Assembly (NCBI RefSeq): GCF_900105945.1
Contig: NZ_FNSO01000004.1
Location: 3,100,001 to 3,164,000 of the forward strand
Direction of reading: 5' to 3'
Origin: Amycolatopsis tolypomycina
GTDB lineage: Bacteria; Actinomycetota; Actinomycetes; Mycobacteriales; Pseudonocardiaceae
DNA length: 64,000 bases
Below, one piece after another: positions 7,183 to 15,403 of this stretch. Every line of letters starts with the position of its first letter. Within the stretch, counting starts at the first letter, position 1. The translations under genes were made by a program, and so were the position numbers. The notes beneath the pieces were generated by a model. It did no database searches. It had not been told where the DNA came from and saw only the letters and a list, made by a program, of their open reading frames with translations.

Positions 7183-7862
7183 CCGACGTCCGCGGCCTCA
7201 CCAAGCGGTTCGGCGACCGGACCGTCCTCAGTGGACTCGATCTGGCCGTCGAGCGTGGCGAGTTCGTCGCGCTGCTCGGCCGCAGCGGGTCCGGCAAGTC
7301 GACGCTGCTGCGGGTGCTCGCGGGCCTCGACGACGACGTCGAAGGCCGCGCCGACGTCACCGGCACCGTCTCGGTCGCGTTCCAGCAGCCGAGACTGCTG
7401 CCGTGGCGGAAGGTCTGGCGCAACGTCGTCCTCGGCCTGCACCAGGACGGCGTGACGAAGTCCCGCAACCGCGCGCTGGCCGAGAAGGCCCTCGCCGAGG
7501 TCCACCTGAGCGAGCACGCCGACGACTGGCCGCTGACGCTGTCCGGCGGCGAAGCCCAGCGCGTGTCGCTGGCCCGCGCGCTCGTGCGCGAACCCGACCT
7601 GCTGCTGCTCGACGAGCCGTTCGGCGCCCTGGACGCGCTCACCCGGATCTCCATGCACGGCCTCGTGCAGGACCTCTGGCGGCGGCACCGGCCGGGCGTG
7701 CTGCTGGTGACCCACGACGTCGACGAGGCCCTGCGGCTCGCCGACCGCGTCCTCGTGCTGGACGGCGGCCGGATCGTGGCCACGCACCGGCCGCGCGAAG
7801 CCGACGACCTCCGCCGCCGCGTGCTGGCCGACCTGGGAGTGACCGAAGATGTTGTGGCGTAA
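7167..7862 (+). CDS. ssuB: Sulfonate ABC transporter ATP-binding protein
   Basis: A 231-residue ABC ATPase with Walker A GRSGSGKS (residues 38-45), Q-loop in AFQQPRLLPWRK, signature LSGGEAQRVSLARAL, Walker B LLLLDEPFGALD and H-loop LLVTHDVDEAL. The LLPW motif after the Q-loop is typical of SsuB/TauB. The GTG start overlaps the permease end by 16 bp, indicating translational coupling. It powers import by SsuC with the downstream lipoprotein. Confidence 0.85.
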   Translation: MANPVADVRGLTKRFGDRTVLSGLDLAVERGEFVALLGRSGSGKSTLLRVLAGLDDDVEGRADVTGTVSVAFQQPRLLPWRKVWRNVVLGLHQDGVTKSRNRALAEKALAEVHLSEHADDWPLTLSGGEAQRVSLARALVREPDLLLLDEPFGALDALTRISMHGLVQDLWRRHRPGVLLVTHDVDEALRLADRVLVLDGGRIVATHRPREADDLRRRVLADLGVTEDVVA

Positions 7863-8856
7863 GGGAACACTGGCAGTAGTGGTGGCTCTCGTGGTCTCCG
7901 CGTGCGGCACGGCGACCGGTAACGAAGCTGCCGTCCCGGCCGCGGTGAGCGCGGCCGACCTGGCGAAGGTGACGCTCAGGGTGGGCGATCAGAAGGGCGG
8001 GGTGAAGTCCCTGCTCACCGCGGCGAACCTGCTGCAGGGGACGCCGTACCGGATCGAATGGTCCACGTTCACCTCGGGCCCGCCGCTGCTCGAAGCCGCC
8101 TCGGCGGGCGCGATCGACACCGGGCGCGTCGGCAACACGCCGCCGATCTTCGCGGCCGCCGCGAAGGCGAAGATCAAGGTGATCAGCGTGTCGCGCAGCA
8201 ACGTCGAGCGGGAAGCGGTCCTCGTGCCGCCGGACTCGCCGCTGCAGAACGTCGCCGCGCTGAAGGGCAAGACGATCGGCGTCGCCAAGGGCAGCTCCGC
8301 GCACGGGCAGCTGCTGAACACGCTGCACAACAACGGCTTGTCCACCAAGGACGTGAAGCTGAGCTTCCTGCAGCCGTCCGAGGCCTACGCCGCGTTCACC
8401 CAGCACGCGATCGACGCCTGGGCGATCTGGGACCCCTACACCGCGCAGGCGCAGCTCGAAGCCCACGCGCGGGTGCTGGCCGACGGCCGGGGTGCGTCGA
8501 ACGGCCTCGGCTTCCTGACCGCGAGCACGGCCGCGCTCGGCGACCCCGGCCGGAACTCGGCGCTGCGCGACTTCGCCGTGCGCGTGGTCAAGGCGCAGAA
8601 GTGGGCCGACACGCACCGCGAAGCGTGGGCGGAGGCGTGGGCCAAGGAAACCGGGCTCAAGCTCGCCGTCGCGCAGAAGGCCGTCGAAGCGGGCCGTGAC
8701 CTGCCGATCGCGCTCGACGACGCCGTCGTGGCGTCCGAACAGCAGCTCGCGGACGCCTTCACCGACGAGAAGACTTTGCCGGGCAAGGTGGACTTCGCCG
8801 CCTTCGTCGACCGGCGGTTCGGTCCCGACCTGGACCAGGCGAGGAGCAACGGATGA
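7849..8856 (+). CDS. ssuA: Sulfonate-binding lipoprotein
   Basis: A 335-residue periplasmic-type binding protein anchored by a lipobox (LVVSAC, Cys at about residue 19) after a short basic signal peptide. The mature part has the NMT1/SsuA fold features: VTLRVGDQKGG at the start of domain 1, GRVGNTPPIFAAAA, and AIDAWAIWDPYTAQAQLE, the aliphatic-sulfonate binder signature. It starts inside ssuB with a 14-bp overlap and ends in an ATGA overlap with the monooxygenase gene. Confidence 0.85.
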   Translation: MLWRKGTLAVVVALVVSACGTATGNEAAVPAAVSAADLAKVTLRVGDQKGGVKSLLTAANLLQGTPYRIEWSTFTSGPPLLEAASAGAIDTGRVGNTPPIFAAAAKAKIKVISVSRSNVEREAVLVPPDSPLQNVAALKGKTIGVAKGSSAHGQLLNTLHNNGLSTKDVKLSFLQPSEAYAAFTQHAIDAWAIWDPYTAQAQLEAHARVLADGRGASNGLGFLTASTAALGDPGRNSALRDFAVRVVKAQKWADTHREAWAEAWAKETGLKLAVAQKAVEAGRDLPIALDDAVVASEQQLADAFTDEKTLPGKVDFAAFVDRRFGPDLDQARSNG

Positions 8857-10004
8857 GCATCAGGCTGCACTGGTTCCTGCCCACCAGCGGTGACGGCCGC
8901 ACGATCGTGGAACGCTTCCACGCCAACCGGTCCGCGGGCCCGGCCGCCCAGCGCGACCCGGACCTGGACTACCTGGCCCAGGTGGCCCGCGCGGCCGAGC
9001 GGCAGGGCTTCGAAGGCGTCCTGACGCCGACGGGCACGTGGTGCGAGGACGCGTGGCTCACCACGGCCGCGCTGATCCGCGAGACGACCCGGCTGAAGTT
9101 CCTGGTCGCCTTCCGCCCGGGCGTCATCTCACCGACCCTGGCCGCGCAGATGGCCGGGACGTTCCAGCGCCTGTCGGGCGGTCGCGTGCTGCTCAACATC
9201 GTCACCGGCGGCGACGCGGTCGAACAGCGCCGCTTCGGCGACTGGCACGACCACGACGCCCGGTACGCCCGCACCGACGAGTTCCTGACGATCGTCCGCG
9301 GCGTCTGGTCCGGCGAGCCCTTCAGCTTCGAAGGCGAGCACCTGCGCGTCGAAGGCGCGACGACGCTGGCCGCGCCCGATCCGGTGCCGCCGATCTACTT
9401 CGGCGGCTCGTCCCCGGCCGCGCTGCCGGTCGCGGCGCGGCACGCCGACGTCTACCTGACCTGGGGCGAGCCGCCCGCGCAGGTCGCCGAGAAGGTCGGC
9501 AAGGTGCGCGAGCTGGCCGGGGACCGGCCGATCCGGTTCGGCGTCCGGCTGCACACGATCTCGCGCGACACCTCGGCCGAAGCCTGGGCCGAGGCGCAGA
9601 AGCTGCTCGACGCGCTGAGCCCGGAGCAGGTCGCGAAGGCGCAGGCCCAGCTGGCGGCGAGCGAGTCGGTGGGGCAGCAGCGGATGGTCGCGCTGCACGG
9701 CGGCCGGACCGACGGCGGCGTCCGCGGGCTGGAGATCCACCCGAACCTGTGGGCGGGGGTCGGCCTGGTCCGCGGCGGGGCCGGCACCGCGCTGGTGGGC
9801 AGCCACGAGGAGGTCGCGGACCTGATCGAGGAGTACCACAGCGTGGGCGTGAGCGAGTTCGTGCTGTCGGGCTACCCGCACCTGGAGGAGGCGTACTGGT
9901 TCGGCGACGGCGTGCGGCCGGAACTGGCCCGGCGCGGCCTGCTGGCGGACGTTCCGGCCCTGCCCCGGCCGTCGCACCCGGAGCGCAACGTCGCGGCGCT
10001 GTAG
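8853..10004 (+). CDS. ssuD: FMNH2-dependent alkanesulfonate monooxygenase
   Basis: A 383-residue bacterial luciferase-like (LLM) flavin monooxygenase matching SsuD in length and in motifs LHWFLPTSGDGR, GVLTPTGTWCEDAWL, LLNIVTGGDAVEQRRFGDW and LSGYPHLEEAYWFG. SsuD cleaves C-S bonds of alkanesulfonates to release sulfite using reduced FMN. Being last in the transporter operon fits this assignment well. A flavin reductase (SsuE) is not next to it and must come from elsewhere. Confidence 0.88.
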   Translation: MSIRLHWFLPTSGDGRTIVERFHANRSAGPAAQRDPDLDYLAQVARAAERQGFEGVLTPTGTWCEDAWLTTAALIRETTRLKFLVAFRPGVISPTLAAQMAGTFQRLSGGRVLLNIVTGGDAVEQRRFGDWHDHDARYARTDEFLTIVRGVWSGEPFSFEGEHLRVEGATTLAAPDPVPPIYFGGSSPAALPVAARHADVYLTWGEPPAQVAEKVGKVRELAGDRPIRFGVRLHTISRDTSAEAWAEAQKLLDALSPEQVAKAQAQLAASESVGQQRMVALHGGRTDGGVRGLEIHPNLWAGVGLVRGGAGTALVGSHEEVADLIEEYHSVGVSEFVLSGYPHLEEAYWFGDGVRPELARRGLLADVPALPRPSHPERNVAAL

Positions 10005-10769
10005 CTACTGCTGCGACTCGGCGAGCAGGCGCAACGCGAGTTCCTTCAGCTGCGGGCTCGCCGTCGCCGCGTCGCCCGCGTCGAACGGCGGCCGCGGGTC
10101 GTACTCCACGGCCAGCTGGACGGCGCGGGCGACCTCCTCGCCGGCGAGCTTGCCCGCGAGGAACAACGCCATGTCGATGCCGGCGGAGACGCCTGCCGCG
10201 GTGATCACCTTGCCCACCTGCACGTACCGTTCCGGCACGTACTCGACGCCGAACGTGGCCTCCAGGTAGGGCGCCGACGCCCAGTACGTCGTCGCCCGCT
10301 CGCGCAGCAGGCCCGCCGCGCCGAGGATCAGCGCGCCGGTGCACACCGACGTCGTCCAGGTCGTGTGGCGGTGGATGCGGCGGATCCAGTCCAGCAGCAC
10401 CGGGTTGTGCATCGCCCCGATCGTGCCGCGGTCGCCGGCTCCGGGCACCAGCAGGACGTCGAGACGGTCCACTTCGGACACGGCCCGGTCGGCGAAGACG
10501 GCCGTGCGGTGGGTGTCCGTGCGCACCGGGCCGCGGCGCTCGCCGATCATGGTGACCGTCGCGCCCGGGAGCCGGGAGAGCAGCTCCGCCGGACCGGTCG
10601 GGTCGAGCAGGCTGAACCCGTCGTAGAGCAGGATGCCGATCTTCGGGCCGGGACGGCCGTCCCGGACCGGCGCCGCGGCCGCGGTGCCGGTGGCGGCCGG
10701 CAGTCCCAGTGCCGCGACCGCGGCCAGCCCGCCGAGCACGGTCCGGCGGGTCGTCTGTGAGGTGGTCAT
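10005..10769 (-). CDS. Tat-exported DJ-1/PfpI family protein
   Basis: A 254-residue protein with a twin-arginine signal (TTRRTVLGGLAAVAALG, ending near the AAAA before residue 35) followed by a DJ-1/PfpI domain: KIGILLYDGFSLLDPTGPAE, VLLVPGAGDRGTI and the nucleophile elbow SVCTGALILGAAG with its Cys. Its start overlaps the stop of the GlxA-type regulator by 4 bp, so the two are co-transcribed. Export of a DJ-1 domain suggests an extracytoplasmic hydratase or amidase-like role, but no substrate is evident. Confidence 0.8.
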   Translation of the reverse strand: MTTSQTTRRTVLGGLAAVAALGLPAATGTAAAAPVRDGRPGPKIGILLYDGFSLLDPTGPAELLSRLPGATVTMIGERRGPVRTDTHRTAVFADRAVSEVDRLDVLLVPGAGDRGTIGAMHNPVLLDWIRRIHRHTTWTTSVCTGALILGAAGLLRERATTYWASAPYLEATFGVEYVPERYVQVGKVITAAGVSAGIDMALFLAGKLAGEEVARAVQLAVEYDPRPPFDAGDAATASPQLKELALRLLAESQQ

Positions 10770-11770
10770 GCCTCCGGAGTCTGGACGGCCGCCGCGCCCG
10801 GGAGCGAAGGAATGTCCGGCATCCTGCGAAGCGTGTCCCCGGTGACGCCGTAGTGGTCGAGGAACGCCTGCCGCAGCGTCTCGGCCGAGCCGAACCCGCA
10901 CCGGCGGGCGATGGCGGCCAGCGGCAGTTCGCTGCCCCGCACCAGGTGAGCGGCGGCTTCGGTGCGCGCGGCGCGGACCGCGCGGGCCGGCGTGGTGCCG
11001 ACGTGGGTGGCGAACAGGCGGGCCAGGTGCCGGGCCGTCACCCCCGCGCGGGCCGCCAGTGCCGGCGGGCTCAGATCTTCGGCCAGGTGACCGGCGACGT
11101 ACCCGAGCAGGTCCCGCACCACCCGGTTCCCCGGCGACGGCGCGGCGAGGAACATGCTGATCTGGGCCTGGTCGGCCGGGCGGTGCAGGTAGGTCACGAG
11201 CTCGCGGGCGACTGCCCGGGCCAGCGTCGGGCCGTGGTCGGCTTCGACCAGCGCGAGCGTGAGGTCGAGCGCGCTGGTGACCCCGGCGGAGGTGTAGACG
11301 TTGCCGTCGCGCAGGTACAGCGGCGCCGGATCGACGGTGACGGCGGGGAACGCGGCGGCCAGGAGCTCGCCGTAGCCCCAGTGCGTGGTGACCCGCCGCC
11401 CGTCGAGCAGGCCGGCCGCGGCGAGCACGAACGTGCCCGTGCACACGGAAGCGATCCGGCGGCTCCGCCCGGCCAGCCGGCGGACCTGGGCCAGCAGCGG
11501 CTCGTCGAGGACCGCCGCGCGGGTCCCGGCGCCGCCGACGACCATCAGCGTGTCCAGCGGCCCGGTGATGGCGCCGAGCCGCCGGGCCCCGGCGAGCACG
11601 ATCCCGGCCGAGCTGCGCGCACCCCGCCCGGACACCGTGGCCAGCTCGACGCGGTACGGCGGCGCGGCGCCGTGGGAGTTCGCCAGCTCCAGTGCGCCGC
11701 TCGGGCAGGCCACGTCGAGGATCTGGACCTGGTCATAGGCGGCGATGACGACCCGCCTTTCCTGCCCCAT
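10766..11770 (-). CDS. GlxA-type AraC-family regulator
   Basis: A 334-residue regulator with an N-terminal DJ-1/PfpI-like sensor domain (about 1-190, VVIAAYDQVQILDVACPSGA, SVCTGTFVLAAAGLL) and a C-terminal AraC double helix-turn-helix (about 220-320, LAARAGVTARHLARLFATHVGTTPARAV, then IARRCGFGSAETLRQAF). This is the GlxA plan. It is the first gene of a two-gene operon with the Tat-exported DJ-1 protein, whose fold its sensor domain shares, suggesting both see related small molecules. Confidence 0.85.
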   Translation of the reverse strand: MGQERRVVIAAYDQVQILDVACPSGALELANSHGAAPPYRVELATVSGRGARSSAGIVLAGARRLGAITGPLDTLMVVGGAGTRAAVLDEPLLAQVRRLAGRSRRIASVCTGTFVLAAAGLLDGRRVTTHWGYGELLAAAFPAVTVDPAPLYLRDGNVYTSAGVTSALDLTLALVEADHGPTLARAVARELVTYLHRPADQAQISMFLAAPSPGNRVVRDLLGYVAGHLAEDLSPPALAARAGVTARHLARLFATHVGTTPARAVRAARTEAAAHLVRGSELPLAAIARRCGFGSAETLRQAFLDHYGVTGDTLRRMPDIPSLPGAAAVQTPEA

Positions 11771-11787
11771 GCCGGGAATCTACCGGG

Positions 11788-13854
11788 TCAGGGGGAGGAG
11801 AACGGGACCAGCAGCCCGGGCGGCGCGAACAGCGGGTAGGTGACGAGCACGCCGCCGGCGGCACGGGTGACCGCGGCCGGGCGGAAGAGGTCGTGCTGGC
11901 CGGTGTAGAAGGCGGTGGTGCCGTCGTCGTCGCCGGTCAGCAGGACCCGGCGGCGTGGCTGCCCGGCGGCGTCCTCGCCGGGGACCTCCGGGAAGGCCGC
12001 GATCCGCACCGGCCGGTCGGCCGCGAGCGCGGCGAGGGTGGTGATGAGCCGCGGGTCCGCGCGCCCTTCGCGCAGCACGGCGGCGGCCTCGGGGGTCAGC
12101 GTGACCCACGCCGACGCGGCCAGTGCCGCACCGGCGTGGGCCCGGGCCGGAACTTCCGGCGGCGCGGTGGGAGCGGCGGGCGGCAACCCGAGGCGCCAGA
12201 CGGTGACCCGGGCGTCGCCGTCCCCGAAGACGGCGGTCGGGCCGGCACCGACGAGCGCGCCGTCGAGGGCCGGGTAGTGCCTGCGGAGCGCGGGTTCACC
12301 GGCCCCGAAGACGGCCCATTCGGCGTCCGGGCAGGTGACGTCGCACGCGGCGGGCGGAGCCAGCATGCCGGTCGGCCAGCCGGCGTACGCGAGTTCGGCC
12401 CACGCGGCATCGTCGACGAGCAGCAGGGAGCCGGAAGCGTTGGCGCGCACCCAGTCGCGGGCGGCGGCGAGCGGACCGCCGCGGTTGATGGTGGGTTGTA
12501 GGGCGGAGTAGCCGGCGACCCAGCTGACGGCGAGCGCGGCGGCGAGGACGGCGGCGGCCAGGACGGGAACGCTCCGGCGGCGCCGGGGCTTGCGGCCGTG
12601 GTAAGTGGGCTGTGGAGGGGCGTCGGCCGGGCCTTGCCCGCGGGTGCCCTCGTGGCGTGCGGGCGGGACCTGAGGGACGTCGGCCGGGCTGCGGGCGCCC
12701 GGGTGCTGGGCGGGGGAAGGCCGTGGGGCGGTGCCGGTCAGGGTGGGCCGGGCGGGGCAGGGTCTCCTGAGCGCGGCAACCGCCCGGCCGCCGGTGCCCC
12801 GGGGTTGCGGCGCGCCGGCGCCGGGCCGGGTGGGCTGCGCACCCGTGTTGCCCCGGCCTTCCGGGCCCGTCCGCCGGGCGAAAGGCGGCGTGTGCCGGCG
12901 CGTCCGCCTGCGCCGCCGGGTCAGGGCCTGGGCTGCCCCCGCCAGCAGCAGCGGTGTCACCGGCAGCAGCAACGCCAGCACCGCCGTCGGTGGCACGCCC
13001 GGCACCGCGAGCACCGCCGCGAGCAGCAGCCCCGTCAGCGCGACCGGCCGCACCGCGCGCACCCCCAGGCCCGCCACCAAGGCGACCGCCGACGCCGCCA
13101 CCCATGCCGGGTCCAGGGCCGCCCAGTCGGCCACCGCCGGACCGGTCGCGGCCGCGAGGTGGGGCCTGAGTGCCGATGCCGCCGGGCCGAACGCGATGCC
13201 CAGGCCGAGGTTCAGGACCACCGCCACCAGCGCCGCCCGGACCGGGGCCCGGCGGACCAGCAGCCAGCCCGCCGCGGGCAGGAAGAACAGCGCCAGCGGG
13301 GACGTCAACACCGCCGCCAGCAGGCACACCGCCGCCGCCGTGTCGTGGCGGATGCGGGCTCTGCGGCGGGTGATCAGGACAAGCGCGCCCAGGACCCACA
13401 CCGCCGCCAGGTGCTCCACGACCACCAGGCGCTGCACGCCCAGTGCCAGCGGGGAGGCCGCCAGGAGCAGCACCGCCACCGCCGCGGCCCAGCGCGTCAA
13501 GCCCAGGCGGCGGGCCAGGATCCACAGCAGTGCCGCGCCGGCCAAGGCCGCCACCAGTACCGTCTCGCGGACCGCCGCCAAAGCCGTCGTCGAGCGGCCG
13601 AACGCGTCCGACACCATCGTCGCCGCCGCGAGCTGGAGCCAGCCGAACGGGCTGACGCCGGCGCCGCCCGCGTCGGCGAACGATGTGAGGTGGCCGAGCG
13701 CGTACGCGTGGGCGACCGTGGCGGCCTCCGCGGGCAGCGCCGGTGCGGGCGCGGCCAGGTAGAGCACCCGCAGCCCGCCGGCCAGGGCCAGCAGGGCGAG
13801 CACGATGTCGAGCGACAGCAACCGGTGCGCGGCGGAAACCGGGCTGTGAGCCAT
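11788..13854 (-). CDS. Multispanning membrane protein, GT39/ArnT-like, with basic linker
   Basis: A 688-residue protein in three parts. Residues ~15-310 hold about nine membrane helices in a pattern like mannosyltransferase/ArnT-type proteins. Residues ~311-425 form a low-complexity Arg/Pro/Gly linker (starting TRRRRRTRRHTPPF). A further helix (PVLAAAVLAAALAVSWVAGY) then leads to a ~240-residue extracytoplasmic domain. The family's catalytic acidic pair in the first loop is not clearly visible, so enzymatic activity is uncertain. The start is the ATG at 13854, 17 bp upstream of which lies only GC-rich spacer. The function is unknown. Confidence 0.6.
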   Translation of the reverse strand: MAHSPVSAAHRLLSLDIVLALLALAGGLRVLYLAAPAPALPAEAATVAHAYALGHLTSFADAGGAGVSPFGWLQLAAATMVSDAFGRSTTALAAVRETVLVAALAGAALLWILARRLGLTRWAAAVAVLLLAASPLALGVQRLVVVEHLAAVWVLGALVLITRRRARIRHDTAAAVCLLAAVLTSPLALFFLPAAGWLLVRRAPVRAALVAVVLNLGLGIAFGPAASALRPHLAAATGPAVADWAALDPAWVAASAVALVAGLGVRAVRPVALTGLLLAAVLAVPGVPPTAVLALLLPVTPLLLAGAAQALTRRRRRTRRHTPPFARRTGPEGRGNTGAQPTRPGAGAPQPRGTGGRAVAALRRPCPARPTLTGTAPRPSPAQHPGARSPADVPQVPPARHEGTRGQGPADAPPQPTYHGRKPRRRRSVPVLAAAVLAAALAVSWVAGYSALQPTINRGGPLAAARDWVRANASGSLLLVDDAAWAELAYAGWPTGMLAPPAACDVTCPDAEWAVFGAGEPALRRHYPALDGALVGAGPTAVFGDGDARVTVWRLGLPPAAPTAPPEVPARAHAGAALAASAWVTLTPEAAAVLREGRADPRLITTLAALAADRPVRIAAFPEVPGEDAAGQPRRRVLLTGDDDGTTAFYTGQHDLFRPAAVTRAAGGVLVTYPLFAPPGLLVPFSSP

Positions 13855-13902
13855 TGCACGGACTGTAGCGGAGCCGTCGGAACCCGTTGCCGGGCAACGT
13901 CG

Positions 13903-14673
13903 CTACGCCTGCCCGGAGAGCGTCCGGGTCAACGCGAGCGCCACCGTCCGGACGGCCGGGGCGACCCGTTCGGTCCGCATCCGGTTGGCCCAGCCGGAGA
14001 TCGACACCGCCGCCACCGCGACGCCGCCGGCGTCGAGCAGCGGGCTGGCCGCGCACACCACGCCGACGCCGGATTCCTCGCGCTCCAAGGCGATCCCGTC
14101 CTCCCGGACCCGGGTCAGCTGACGGCGGAGCAGCCCGGGGGCGGTGATCGTCCGCGCGCTCATCCGCGGCAGCCCGGCGTCGATCACCTGGCTCACCACG
14201 GATTCCGGGGAGAACGCCAGGATCGCCTTGCCGACGCCGGTGGCGTGCGCGGGGAACCGGCCGCCGATGCGCGAGGGCAGCGTCGGCGCGTCCGGGCCGC
14301 GCAGCACGTCGAGGTACACGACTTCGGTGCCTTCGAGGATCGCGAGGTGGACGGTGTTGCGGGTGGCTTCGCGCAGGTCGGCCAAGTAGGGCCGGGCGGC
14401 CTCGACCAGGCCGCGCCGCGGCGAGGCCAGCTGGCCGATCTCGAACAGCCGCAGCCCGAGCCGCACCGCGCCGGCGTCACGTTCGAGCAGGCCCGTCTCG
14501 GTCAGGTGGCCGACGAGCCGGTGGACGGTCGTCTTCGCCAGCCCGGTCCGGCGGGCGAGCTCGGAGACGCCGAGGGTCTCGTCACCCGGCCGGAAGGCCT
14601 CCAGGAGCGCGGCGAGCCGGGCCGCGACGAGGCCGTCGCCGCTCGCGCCGTCGTTCCGCCCAGCGGTACGCAT
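13903..14673 (-). CDS. IclR-family transcriptional regulator
   Basis: A 256-residue regulator with an N-terminal winged helix (ALLEAFRPGDETLGVSELAR, then GLAKTTVHRLVGHLTETGLLE) and a C-terminal IclR effector domain (VHLAILEGTEVVYLDVLRG, FPAHATGVGKAILAF, GVGVVCAASPLLD). Length and layout are standard. It sits alone between the membrane protein and the TetR gene, so its target is not indicated by the neighbourhood. The start is the ATG at 14673; the frame open further upstream lacks similarity. Confidence 0.88.
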   Translation of the reverse strand: MRTAGRNDGASGDGLVAARLAALLEAFRPGDETLGVSELARRTGLAKTTVHRLVGHLTETGLLERDAGAVRLGLRLFEIGQLASPRRGLVEAARPYLADLREATRNTVHLAILEGTEVVYLDVLRGPDAPTLPSRIGGRFPAHATGVGKAILAFSPESVVSQVIDAGLPRMSARTITAPGLLRRQLTRVREDGIALEREESGVGVVCAASPLLDAGGVAVAAVSISGWANRMRTERVAPAVRTVALALTRTLSGQA

Positions 14674-14726
14674 GGGTTGAGTGTGCCCGATCGGGCGGGC
14701 GAGTGTCAGCAGGGAAGGAGGTGGGG

Positions 14727-15317
14727 TCAGTGGCCGTCGGCGCCGAGGACGAGCTTGACGCAGTGCGCGACGAGCCGCTCGCGCGAAACCGGCAGCGACC
14801 CGTCGAGGTAGGCGATGAAGACGTTGCTCAGCGCGCCGACCAGCCCGACGGCGACCAGCCGGCGTTCGAGCTCGTCGCCGTGGGACAGCTGCTCGCCGAC
14901 GAGCGCGGCGAACACCGGCAGCAGGTGCAGGCCCCGGCGGGTCAGCGCCGGGTCGGTCAGCGGCGCGAGCAGCAGGACCCGGCCCTTGCGGGGGTCGTCG
15001 ACGATCAGCTCGACGAACGCGCGCACGGCGTGCTCGGCCCGCAGCACGGGGGTGGGCGCGTCCCGCACGGCGTCGACGAGCGCCTGCCGCGCCTGCTCCC
15101 CGACGTGCTCGTACACCGCCGCGACGAGCTCTTCGCGGTCGGCGAAGCTCTCGTAGAAGTAGCGCTCGGTCAGCTTCGCGTGCCGGCACACCGCGCGGAC
15201 GCTCGTCCCGCCCGAGCCTTCGGTCCCCAGCAGCTCCAGGCCCGCGGCCACCAGTTGCTCCCGCCGGAGCGCCTTCCGGTCGTCCAGCGTCGTGCCCGCC
15301 CAGGTCCGGCCCGGCAT
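14727..15317 (-). CDS. TetR-family regulator
   Basis: A 196-residue TetR protein: recognition helices in GTSVRAVCRHAKLTERYFYESFADREEL near residues 35-65, followed by an alpha-helical ligand domain. The ATG at 15317 has AGGAG 5 nt upstream; a GTG one codon earlier is too close to it. It is divergent from the MpaB-like oxygenase gene. Two palindromes in the shared intergenic region are plausible operators, so it probably represses both itself and the oxygenase-LLM pair. Confidence 0.87.
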   Translation of the reverse strand: MPGRTWAGTTLDDRKALRREQLVAAGLELLGTEGSGGTSVRAVCRHAKLTERYFYESFADREELVAAVYEHVGEQARQALVDAVRDAPTPVLRAEHAVRAFVELIVDDPRKGRVLLLAPLTDPALTRRGLHLLPVFAALVGEQLSHGDELERRLVAVGLVGALSNVFIAYLDGSLPVSRERLVAHCVKLVLGADGH

Positions 15318-15331
15318 CACAGCTCCTCGGT

Positions 15332-15349
15332 TGACTACAACTGTTGTCA
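15332..15349. promoter_or_regulatory. Candidate TetR operator 1
   Basis: An 18-bp imperfect palindrome TGACTACAACTGTTGTCA (7 of 9 base pairs), which contains the perfect core ACAACTGTTGT. It is centred 28 bp from a second, similar palindrome. Confidence 0.5.
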
Positions 15350-15358
15350 GATCCTAGC

Positions 15359-15378
15359 CTGACAACGGCCGTGGTCAG
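15359..15378. promoter_or_regulatory. Candidate TetR operator 2
   Basis: A 20-bp palindrome CTGACAACGGCCGTGGTCAG with one mismatched pair. It shares the TGAC..AC half-site with operator 1 and lies 26 bp before the oxygenase start. Confidence 0.5.
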
Positions 15379-15403
15379 TTCGAGACGCGACGAGGAGCCG
15401 CCG

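Noticed and set aside
12598..14811. A 737-codon plus-strand frame opposite the GT39-like and IclR genes
   Set aside because: Its translation is a Gln/Arg/Gly-rich string without domains, while both opposite-strand genes have clear families.
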